DNA of 64,000 bases, taken from NCBI RefSeq assembly GCF_016463975.1, contig NZ_JAEMNX010000023.1, positions 1 to 64,000 on the forward strand, in the 5' to 3' direction. Made by a program: the position numbers and the translations under genes. This stretch comes from Marinomonas transparens. Lineage in GTDB: Bacteria > Pseudomonadota > Gammaproteobacteria > Pseudomonadales > Marinomonadaceae. The notes beneath the pieces were generated by a model. The model saw only the letters and a list, made by a program, of their open reading frames with translations. It made no database searches and was not told where the DNA came from. Below are positions 42,912 through 50,717 of this stretch, in pieces. Every line of letters begins with the position of its first letter. Position 1 is the stretch's first letter.

Positions 42912-45143
42912 TTAAAATTCCATCGCTGCTGAAAGCGTTAGCGTACGGCCTTCAACAAGGCCTAGATCATTATAACTTGCTGCTGACCAAGTCGCTTTGT
43001 CCATTAAGTTATCGATATTGGCTCGAATGGTTAAAGGCATTGTATTAACAGTCGTCGAGTAGCGCGCTCCTAACCCGTATATGGTGTAGCCCGGTAAGGA
43101 TCGCACATTGTCATTCTGTAGATATTGTTTAGAGACAGCATTGGCCTTAGCGATTACCGTCAGATTCTGAATATGAGGCATATCCCATTCTGCTCCGAGC
43201 TTAGCCTGCCATTTTGGAACACCAGCAGCCTGATTGCCTTCAGTATTGCTATCGCTCGCCGCTGTTATTTCAGCGTTAATATGGGTCACACCACCCATTA
43301 GGCGCACATTTTCAACGGGTGAGCCAAAAAAGCTCCATTCAGCACCTCTGTTACGTTGCTCTCCATAATATCCAAAGATATTAGTGTCGGTGTCAGTATA
43401 GCTATCAGGTTTTTCAATTTCATAAAGACTAACAGTATGAACAAAGTCACCATTATCTAGCTTTAGACCAATTTCCTTTTGCTTAGTCTTGTAAGGGGAG
43501 AATATTTCACCGGCATTGTCTGCACTTGTTGGTGCTGTCGCCCCTTTACTTAGCCCTTCTATGTAATTAGCATAGGCAGACACGCTATCGGTCAATTTAA
43601 CCAGTAGTGCCGCAGATGGTGTTATAGCATTTTCATCGTATAATGCACCTGTTGATAATAGTCCCCCCGTTTGTTCAGTTTTGACCTCTTGATAGCGTGC
43701 CCCTAAAGTCAGTTGATATTTATCATCCATGAAAGATAATGTATCCGCTAGTCCATAGCTTGACAGTGTGGTTTCTGTTGTCGTGAGTAAGGGGGCATTT
43801 AAGTCTAAATCAGGCGCTGCGCCCCATACTGGATTATAAATATTAGTAGAAAATGTGCTAGCAAACCTCGTACCGTATTGATTGGCTTCTTCTTCATAGC
43901 GGGTTAGATTTGCCGCTATTTGATGGTTTACATTTCCTGTTTGGAAATGGCCGTTGAGTCCCATTTCCATAGAAACTTTTTTCCTATCATCGTCCACATA
44001 CCCAAGGGGGTTATTTATGTCTCCATTTGAATTAGATATTGTTGCTCGATCCGCACTGAGCCCTGCATAATCCCATTTAGTCATTCCTATAGAAGCATAA
44101 GCGGTCAGTTGCTCATTTATATCAAATTCCCCGCGGGTTATTATCCCTTTCGTTTCTGAATTATAGTAAGCCCAGCTTGGGTTCAATAAAGTATTTGTAT
44201 TTGGCGGGCTTGGAATATCAATACCTGTAGCAATATTTACCCCCCGAGTTGGAGCATTGACCTGTTCTTCAGTACGATAAAAGTCAGCAGATAGTCGAAC
44301 TCGCTCTCCGCGCCAATCTAGTGCTATTGAACCTAATTCTGACTCTTTTTCTTGAGAGTCTATGGTGCCGTCACCACTAAGGTAAGCGCCGTTAATTCGG
44401 ACGCCAAATTGTTCATTTTCACCATAGCGACGGCCCACATCTAAATGTCCGCCCAGCTGTGAGTCTGATACATATTGGGTCGTTAATCGTGTTAGTGGGT
44501 CATTACCTGCTCGTTTGGTTGTTAGATTAATGGAACCACCCAAAGAGCCATTGGGTGCCATACCATTGAGCATGGCGGATGGGCCTTTTAATACTTCAAC
44601 ACGCTCATACATTTCCGTGGCACTGCGGAAATGAGGCGCCATACCGGTTAAGCCATTGACAGTGACATCGTTACTGTCTGAGGTAAAACCTCGGATAGAA
44701 TAGCTTTCACGACTTTCTCCACTGATATTGTTGCTATGAATAGAAGCGTCAGTGGCGCTTATGATGTCAGTAATATCTGTGGCTTGTTGGTCTTCGATAA
44801 ATTTATCTGTATAGCTAATAGCGCTAAACGGGGTGTCTAAAGCATCTTTATTACCCAAAAATCCAGCGTGATTTGTTTCCAGAATTTGTCCATCAGTAGC
44901 GGAATAAATTGGATTTTCTTCACGCGCGCCCTCTACCGTAATTTCTGGAAGAGCAGCCGTCTTTTCGTCACTCGCTTCCTGTGCATAAGTAGAGGAGCTG
45001 TATACAAATACTGCTCCAATAGTCATACCTAAAGAGAGTGTATTTTTTGCTGACATTAGAGTGTTACGTGCAAAAGGTAGACTTTTTTGTATGTTCTCCT
45101 GTTCGCTATTACTTTTATCATTTGGGTATTGAAGTGGGTACAT
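42912..45143 (-). CDS. TonB-dependent siderophore receptor
   Basis: An outer-membrane receptor of about 743 residues. The ATG at 45143 is preceded by AGGA at good spacing; upstream ATGs in frame lack this. A long N-terminal stretch leads to a signal peptide core ending near STYAQEA. A TonB-box-like segment LPEITVEG follows, then the plug domain with VEVLKGPSAMLNGMAPNGSLGGSINLTTKRAG and a barrel ending in AAMEF with terminal Phe. It is last in the permease-permease-ATPase-binding protein-receptor order (fatDC/E/BA or bauDCEBA), so it should import the ferric form of the siderophore made here. Confidence 0.88.
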   Translation of the reverse strand: MYPLQYPNDKSNSEQENIQKSLPFARNTLMSAKNTLSLGMTIGAVFVYSSSTYAQEASDEKTAALPEITVEGAREENPIYSATDGQILETNHAGFLGNKDALDTPFSAISYTDKFIEDQQATDITDIISATDASIHSNNISGESRESYSIRGFTSDSNDVTVNGLTGMAPHFRSATEMYERVEVLKGPSAMLNGMAPNGSLGGSINLTTKRAGNDPLTRLTTQYVSDSQLGGHLDVGRRYGENEQFGVRINGAYLSGDGTIDSQEKESELGSIALDWRGERVRLSADFYRTEEQVNAPTRGVNIATGIDIPSPPNTNTLLNPSWAYYNSETKGIITRGEFDINEQLTAYASIGMTKWDYAGLSADRATISNSNGDINNPLGYVDDDRKKVSMEMGLNGHFQTGNVNHQIAANLTRYEEEANQYGTRFASTFSTNIYNPVWGAAPDLDLNAPLLTTTETTLSSYGLADTLSFMDDKYQLTLGARYQEVKTEQTGGLLSTGALYDENAITPSAALLVKLTDSVSAYANYIEGLSKGATAPTSADNAGEIFSPYKTKQKEIGLKLDNGDFVHTVSLYEIEKPDSYTDTDTNIFGYYGEQRNRGAEWSFFGSPVENVRLMGGVTHINAEITAASDSNTEGNQAAGVPKWQAKLGAEWDMPHIQNLTVIAKANAVSKQYLQNDNVRSLPGYTIYGLGARYSTTVNTMPLTIRANIDNLMDKATWSAASYNDLGLVEGRTLTLSAAMEF

Positions 45144-45204
45144 AATAAACATCCTATTGTTTTGATTAAAGATTACATTTAAAGGTAGTAGTAAAAGCAT
45201 AAGC

Positions 45205-45223
45205 ACTAACAATAATCGTTAGT
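45205..45223. promoter_or_regulatory. Fur-like box before the TonB receptor
   Basis: ACTAACAATAATCGTTAGT is a 19-bp near-palindrome agreeing with the Fur consensus at about 12 of 19 positions, 62 bases upstream of the receptor start. It may give the receptor its own iron-regulated promoter in addition to operon read-through. Confidence 0.5.
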
Positions 45224-45299
45224 ATTTATGGATTAAAAACACCCTTGTTGGTTTTTAATTAAGTTATTATTTACTTGTGTTTCTGGTATTAAATGGTGA

Positions 45300-46277
45300 C
45301 TAAAAATTGCTTTGATAGCCTTTCCTAACATCGTCAAGCATGATTTTTATTGACGTTGGACTTGCCGCTGCAATGTACCAAGCATCCGCATCAACAAAAA
45401 TGACACGGCCATTTTTCCATGCTTTTGTCTGGCGAAGCAGTGGGTTGCTAACGTCATCAGAATTTATAACAGAACGACGTTCCATAACGGCTGTACGGTC
45501 TACAATATAAATAATATCGGGGTCCGCTTGTTGGATAAATTCACTGGAAATAGGCTGACCATGTAGCGTGGTTTCTGTCATTGTATTGGCAGGTTTCACG
45601 CCAAAATCATTAAAGATAAAGCCATAGCGTGATTGCTGCCCGAAATTTCTAAAAGCCCCGTTGTTATGCAGAACGATAAGCGCCTTTTCAGAGCGGTCTT
45701 TTGTAATATTTCGCACTTCGTTAATTTTACTCTCTAACTGCGCCACTTTTTTTTGAGCTAATTCTTCTTTATCAAAAATTTTTCCTAGCGTTAATAGGTG
45801 ATTTTCTACGGTAACGACATGTTGGCTCTGACTATTTCTGAAATTCACATCAAAGTGTAGGGTCGGTGCTATTTCTGCTAGTTCTTTATAAATAGCATTA
45901 TGAAGTGGTGTCATTAGAATGAGGTCCGGTTTTAGTGTATGCACACGTTCCATATTGGGCTGAACGATAGCGCCTAAATCCTGTACGTTTGGATCATTTT
46001 TATACTGGGTAAGGTAATGTGGAACATAGTCTTTCACCATGCCAGCAATTGGAATACCTAGCTGATCTAAAAAATCCACCTCGTTCATATCAAGTGCGGC
46101 AACCCTCTGTGGTCGTTTATCAATGACTGTCGTTCCAAGCTCATGTTTAATGGTGATCGGCGTTTCAAGAGTTTGTGAAACTTGCTGGTTTTCAAGCGTT
46201 TTTTCTTCACAGCCTTGCAATGTGGTAGCCACTAAAATGGCGAGAGCACAAGCCCAGCCTACTTTATTTAAGCTCAT
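45300..46277 (-). CDS. Siderophore-binding lipoprotein (FatB/BauB/CeuE-like)
   Basis: 325 residues with a lipoprotein signal peptide (lipobox LQGC, lipid Cys23). The mature protein starts ITIKHELGTTVIDKRPQRVAALDMNEVDFLDQLGIPIAG, the opening of the FatB/CeuE/BauB type of binding proteins for catechol or catechol-hydroxamate siderophores. It lies between the ATPase and receptor genes. It is distinct in length and sequence from the binding protein at 38535. Confidence 0.88.
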   Translation of the reverse strand: MSLNKVGWACALAILVATTLQGCEEKTLENQQVSQTLETPITIKHELGTTVIDKRPQRVAALDMNEVDFLDQLGIPIAGMVKDYVPHYLTQYKNDPNVQDLGAIVQPNMERVHTLKPDLILMTPLHNAIYKELAEIAPTLHFDVNFRNSQSQHVVTVENHLLTLGKIFDKEELAQKKVAQLESKINEVRNITKDRSEKALIVLHNNGAFRNFGQQSRYGFIFNDFGVKPANTMTETTLHGQPISSEFIQQADPDIIYIVDRTAVMERRSVINSDDVSNPLLRQTKAWKNGRVIFVDADAWYIAAASPTSIKIMLDDVRKGYQSNF

Positions 46278-46289
46278 ATATTTCTCCTT

Positions 46290-47048
46290 TTAATTGAAGT
46301 AGTTGCATAAACAACCACGTTTGCTACGAATAATTTCAAAATTAAGTTCGTATAGGTTTCCTAAGTTTGTTTCTGTCACGACTTGTTCTGCTGGCCCACT
46401 AAAGCTAAGAGCGCCATTTTTTAGGGCGACGATATGATCAGAATAATTGGCTGCAAAATTAATATCGTGAATAACTAAAATGACGGTTCGTTTCTGTTCA
46501 TCACATAGACGACGTAAGGCTTGCATTATTTGCACGGCATGTTTCATATCAAGATTATTTAGGGGTTCGTCTAGTAGCAAAACATCGGTTTGTTGAGCAA
46601 TGGTCATGGCCAAGAAGGCCATTTGTCGTTGGCCGCCACTTAATTCATCTAAATAAGCATGACGCAAATCTTCTAAGGCCAAAAAATCAATGGCCTCATC
46701 AATGATTTGGCTATCCTGTTTCGTTAAGGAGCCACGGCTATAGGGGAAGCGTCCAAAGGAGATCAGCTCTTCTACCGTCAGGCGAAGATTAAAACCTGGC
46801 GATTGACGCAGTGTGGCAACATGATGAGCGTATTCGGCAGTACGGATATCACTTATGTTTTGACCATCAAAGGATACATGGCCACTACTGGGTTCCAACA
46901 ATTTTGCCATCATCATTAATAGCGTGGATTTTCCGGCGCCATTAGGCCCAATTAATGAGGTTATGCAGCCCTTTGGAAACGCTAGGCTGACATTGGTAAG
47001 TACAGACTTTTTTCCATAGTCTTTATGGAGGTTATGAACGGTAATCAT
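46290..47048 (-). CDS. Siderophore ABC transporter ATPase (BauE/FatE-like)
   Basis: 252 residues with Walker A GPNGAGKSTLL, Q-loop ATLRQSPGF, signature LSGGQRQMAFLAMTI, Walker B VLLLDEPLNNLD and switch His in VIHDINFA. It overlaps the preceding permease gene by four bases. The FGRFPYSRG segment is typical of ATPases from the FatE/VctC group. Confidence 0.9.
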   Translation of the reverse strand: MITVHNLHKDYGKKSVLTNVSLAFPKGCITSLIGPNGAGKSTLLMMMAKLLEPSSGHVSFDGQNISDIRTAEYAHHVATLRQSPGFNLRLTVEELISFGRFPYSRGSLTKQDSQIIDEAIDFLALEDLRHAYLDELSGGQRQMAFLAMTIAQQTDVLLLDEPLNNLDMKHAVQIMQALRRLCDEQKRTVILVIHDINFAANYSDHIVALKNGALSFSGPAEQVVTETNLGNLYELNFEIIRSKRGCLCNYFN

Positions 47049-47995
47049 GAGGTCCCTCTAGTACGAGCAATCAGTGTGAGGAAGTAGATACCACACACAA
47101 GATTAACAAGAATGCTAACGCTGGTTTTATAGTTGAATACATGCTCGACAAAGAGCTGGGCCACTAAAAATATGATGATAGAAACGGCACACCCTATAGG
47201 TAATATGACTTTGTGCTTATTACTGCCCGCAAGTGCGTACGCTATGTTGGCAATGAACACTCCCATAAAGGCGGTAGGGCCGATTAAACTGGTGGAAACA
47301 GCAACGAGTATGGCAATTAAAGCGAGGTATAAGCGGACGTATTGTGGATGGTTTACCCCAAGAGACATGGACTGTTCGCGACCGAGTGACAGCACATCTA
47401 ACACTGGCAATGTCTTGCGCCCAATCCACAGCACGACGGCGACGGTTAGGACACCATAGAGTAGTGTTTCAGGGTTAGATCTGTTGAATGAGGTATAACT
47501 CAGTCCTTGAAAGATTGAGAACTCACCAGGGCTAATACTAAGTTGGATATATTGTGTGGCTGTGCCGAGCACCATGGTCAACACTAAGCCAAACAGCAGC
47601 AGCATATAGACGTCATTTTTACAGCGGGGTAAAAGCCAGTAATGAAGTGCCCATGAATACACAAGCATTAGGGCGATGGATATTAGGAAGTTGCCATTGA
47701 CGCTCAGCATAGCTAGCCCATGGGCACCTAGAATGGAGAGCAAGAGTACTTGCCATAATAAATAGACAGCCTCATAGCCCATCACAGAAGGGGCTAAAAT
47801 ACGATTTCCCACAATGGTTTGGAATAAAATGGCTGAAAAGGCTAAGCAAATACTCCCTAGTACAATCGTGGTTAGGCGCAGTAAACGCTTGGGAATTAAA
47901 TAGTCAAAATCTAACCCTGACCCTATCAATAAGAAGGTAAGCGCTAATACTAGGATGAGTATTGAGGTGATCCAAATTTTTACAGTAGTGTTCAT
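47045..47995 (-). CDS. Siderophore ABC permease, second subunit (FatC/BauC-like)
   Basis: 316 residues with about nine or ten membrane segments of the FecCD family. A short N-terminus with TTIVLGSICLAFSAILFQTIVGNRILAPSVMGYEAVYLLWQ and the loop GPTAFMGVFIANIAYALAGSNKHKVILP are typical of FatC. It overlaps its neighbours on both sides by four bases, indicating translational coupling of the three transporter genes. Confidence 0.9.
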   Translation of the reverse strand: MNTTVKIWITSILILVLALTFLLIGSGLDFDYLIPKRLLRLTTIVLGSICLAFSAILFQTIVGNRILAPSVMGYEAVYLLWQVLLLSILGAHGLAMLSVNGNFLISIALMLVYSWALHYWLLPRCKNDVYMLLLFGLVLTMVLGTATQYIQLSISPGEFSIFQGLSYTSFNRSNPETLLYGVLTVAVVLWIGRKTLPVLDVLSLGREQSMSLGVNHPQYVRLYLALIAILVAVSTSLIGPTAFMGVFIANIAYALAGSNKHKVILPIGCAVSIIIFLVAQLFVEHVFNYKTSVSILVNLVCGIYFLTLIARTRGTS

Positions 47996-48933
47996 CTAGC
48001 GCCCCTCATGATCAATATAAGGAACATTACGCCGCCTACGCCACCTGCGGTAAGGCCAATAGGGACTTCGAAGGGGTAAAGGATTAAGCGTCCAAAAATA
48101 TCACAAAGCAGCAATAGGCAAGCGCCACCTAAGGCAACGATAGGTAAGGTTCGTGATAAGTTTTCACCGTATTTTAGCGCGACTAAATTGGGTATCACGA
48201 GGCCCACAAAGGGGATGGCTCCGATAGTGATTACCGATGCTGCCACGGTTACGGCAACCAGTATGAGCCCTAATGCGGCTGTTGAAGCATAACCTAGCCC
48301 CAAACTGGTAGACATCTCCTCGCCCATACCAAGTACTGTAAAGCGGTGGGCATAAAGGTAGGCTAGTATGATGATGGGCAAGATAATATAAATAAGCTCG
48401 TAATGACCCTGAACGACTCTTGAAAAGTCGCCTAACAACCAACCTTGCATACTTTGCAGAATGTTATTTTTATAGGCATAGAACTCTGCTATTGCACTCA
48501 GTACGCTGCCATACATCAATCCTAGAACAGGGATCAGTACCGTATTTTTAAATTGAATACGGCTAATGATGGCAATAAAAAGCAGGCTTGCAGCAAAACA
48601 GAAAGCCATAGCGAATAGCATTTTACTACTCGTGCTGGCCCCCGGGAGCATGGTCAACGCAACCAAAACCCCAAGTTTTGCCGCATCTAAACCACCAGAG
48701 GTAGCGGGTTCAACAAATTTGTTACGGACAATGTGCTGTAGGATGACACCACTAACAGATAGGCCTACTCCTGTTAGTACTAATGCAACTAAGCGTGGTA
48801 TGCGGCTTGCCGTTAAGGTTAACCATGCACTTTTAGAAGAATCGAATACATCAGACCAGACTAGTTGCTGAGCGCCAATCATAAGAGAGGCGATGCATAG
48901 CATGGCAAATAAACCAGATAACCGTAACATCAT
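47992..48933 (-). CDS. Siderophore ABC permease, first subunit (FatD/BauD-like)
   Basis: 313 residues, FecCD family, with RIPRLVALVLTGVGLSVSGVILQHIVRNKFVEPATSGGLDAAKLG and the cytoplasmic loop GAIPFVGLVIPNLVALKYGENLSR. It forms a heterodimer with the following permease. It is first in the uptake gene order. The 285-bp gap upstream (48934-49218) has no gene and no convincing Fur box, so transcription may come through from the NRPS/hydroxylase genes upstream. Confidence 0.9.
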   Translation of the reverse strand: MMLRLSGLFAMLCIASLMIGAQQLVWSDVFDSSKSAWLTLTASRIPRLVALVLTGVGLSVSGVILQHIVRNKFVEPATSGGLDAAKLGVLVALTMLPGASTSSKMLFAMAFCFAASLLFIAIISRIQFKNTVLIPVLGLMYGSVLSAIAEFYAYKNNILQSMQGWLLGDFSRVVQGHYELIYIILPIIILAYLYAHRFTVLGMGEEMSTSLGLGYASTAALGLILVAVTVAASVITIGAIPFVGLVIPNLVALKYGENLSRTLPIVALGGACLLLLCDIFGRLILYPFEVPIGLTAGGVGGVMFLILIMRGAR

Positions 48934-49218
48934 GAGAAATATGCTTCACTTGAAGGTAAAATTTTAAACATAACAATCAGAACTCTTGTTATAAAAGAGC
49001 GGCTAGTCGTGTTATGTACAACGTTAAAACTTCTAACAATCATGACTTTAGCCAGACTGCGGGTTAATGCGGGATGACTAAAGTTTCAATTTTGCCAATA
49101 TCGACTTGGGAGGGTTTAACTGAGTAACCTGAAGAAAGAATCCATCCCATATATTTTACTAATGTACTAACCAGAAAAAGTTAAATCGGTCTCTTTTTCC
49201 AATTTGATTACGCTGTCC

Positions 49219-50592
49219 TTAACCACTTTGCTTATCTAGGATTGCTCCCTCAGGAATGCCATATTGTTGAAATGAGGAGGATTTTGGCGTTCGATATATT
49301 TCTCGTTTAGCTAATTGGTTAATAATGACCGAGTTTCGAGTAGCACCAATGCCTAAGTCTGGGGAGCCGACACCTTGTTGAAAGATTTCTGCATTTTGTA
49401 TAAAAATCTTTCCTGAACCTTGATCACACCTTTGTGCGGTAAAATCTTGTTGTACAATAAAGTCATTATTGTCATCGGTTGCTAAAATAGAGCCTTTAAA
49501 TTGCTCTAACCATTGTGGCCAATCGTGAACATAACCTACTGCAGCAATAACGGCATCCGTTTCTAAAATGAAGGTTTGATCTAATTGTGTGTGTAAGCAT
49601 TTTATCTGTAGCCAACCCGATTGGTCGTTCTCTTCAATAGAGACAACTTTGCAATTGGGGTTTAATAACAGCCCTGGTTTTTGACCACCAATTGAGCGCT
49701 CATATAGAAGGTCGTAGATATCAGCAATAGTTGAAAAGCTGATGCCTTTGAATAATAAGCCCTGATCGGCAGCAATTTCACGTCGCTTATCTCTTGGGAT
49801 GCTTTGAAAGTAATCCATATAAGAGGGTGTGAAGCATTCTTGACCAAGCTTCGAATACTCCATGGGGTGATAGCCCGCAGATTGAGTAATCCAACGAATT
49901 GAAGCACCGCTTTCAACTTGTTCGGCAGTAAGAGACCTAAAGAGAGCTAACACGCATTCAGCAGCACTCTGTCCTGAGCCAACGACGGTGACTTTTTGAC
50001 ATTGCTGTAACTTCTCTTGTAGATGAGAAAATTCAGCTGCGTGCTTAACTAAAGGATGATTACAATCTTTTAGCCATTTAGGGTAATTAGGTCTAGTGCC
50101 AACACCAATAGCAAGGTTTTGACTGATATATTGTTTTTTCTGTCCCGTGTCCAGTTCGCTATCAATGATGAAATTATCATGATTTTTGTCATAGGAGACG
50201 TGCATGACATTCTCGCCAAAATGGCAGCTTGGTAATTGCTCGACGGCCCAGCGACAGTAGTGGTTATACTCAATTCGGGGTATTAAGAAATTTTCATAAT
50301 AATAAAACTGATGTAATCGATCATGTTGATGTAAATAATTTAAGTAGCTTAACGGATGGCAAGGATCGGCCATAGTGACTAAGTCAGCAAAAAATGGAAC
50401 TTGTAATGTAGTTCCAGATAACAACAGCCCTTTATGCCAATGAAACTCAGGTTTGCGCTCTAAAAAGGCTGATTTTATATCTGTTTTGTTAGACAGTAAT
50501 GCCGCTAGCCCTAAGTTAAATGGGCCGATACCAATAGCTGTAATGTCCGTTGTTTGTGTATCCATACTTAAATAAGTCTCCAATATAGTCAT
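49219..50592 (-). CDS. Flavin-dependent N-monooxygenase (histamine N-hydroxylase, BasC/AngU-like)
   Basis: 457 residues of the lysine/ornithine N-monooxygenase family: FAD motif GIGPFNLGLAALL near 21-33, PFFADLVTMADPCHPLSYLNYL, NADPH motif VVGSGQSAAECVLAL and the C-terminal ATRNSVIINQL. With a histidine decarboxylase in the same cluster the likely substrate is histamine, giving N-hydroxyhistamine, as for BasC and AngU; lysine, ornithine or putrescine remain possible. The start at 50592 has GAAG just upstream; an ATG at 50565 is an alternative. Confidence 0.85.
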   Translation of the reverse strand: MTILETYLSMDTQTTDITAIGIGPFNLGLAALLSNKTDIKSAFLERKPEFHWHKGLLLSGTTLQVPFFADLVTMADPCHPLSYLNYLHQHDRLHQFYYYENFLIPRIEYNHYCRWAVEQLPSCHFGENVMHVSYDKNHDNFIIDSELDTGQKKQYISQNLAIGVGTRPNYPKWLKDCNHPLVKHAAEFSHLQEKLQQCQKVTVVGSGQSAAECVLALFRSLTAEQVESGASIRWITQSAGYHPMEYSKLGQECFTPSYMDYFQSIPRDKRREIAADQGLLFKGISFSTIADIYDLLYERSIGGQKPGLLLNPNCKVVSIEENDQSGWLQIKCLHTQLDQTFILETDAVIAAVGYVHDWPQWLEQFKGSILATDDNNDFIVQQDFTAQRCDQGSGKIFIQNAEIFQQGVGSPDLGIGATRNSVIINQLAKREIYRTPKSSSFQQYGIPEGAILDKQSG

Positions 50593-50717
50593 TGTTCTTC
50601 AAAAAAATTGATGCGCGATAAACTAATTACGTAGTAGCTCTCTTTGAAAAATGTATTATGGTTGTGTGTATTTCATTGCGTTAATGCTTGTTCGAAGCGA
50701 TATCTCTATGTTGTCTA

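Noticed and set aside
48934-49218. Possible separate Fur-controlled promoter for the uptake operon
   Set aside because: I found no stretch close to the Fur consensus here, so I did not call a site.
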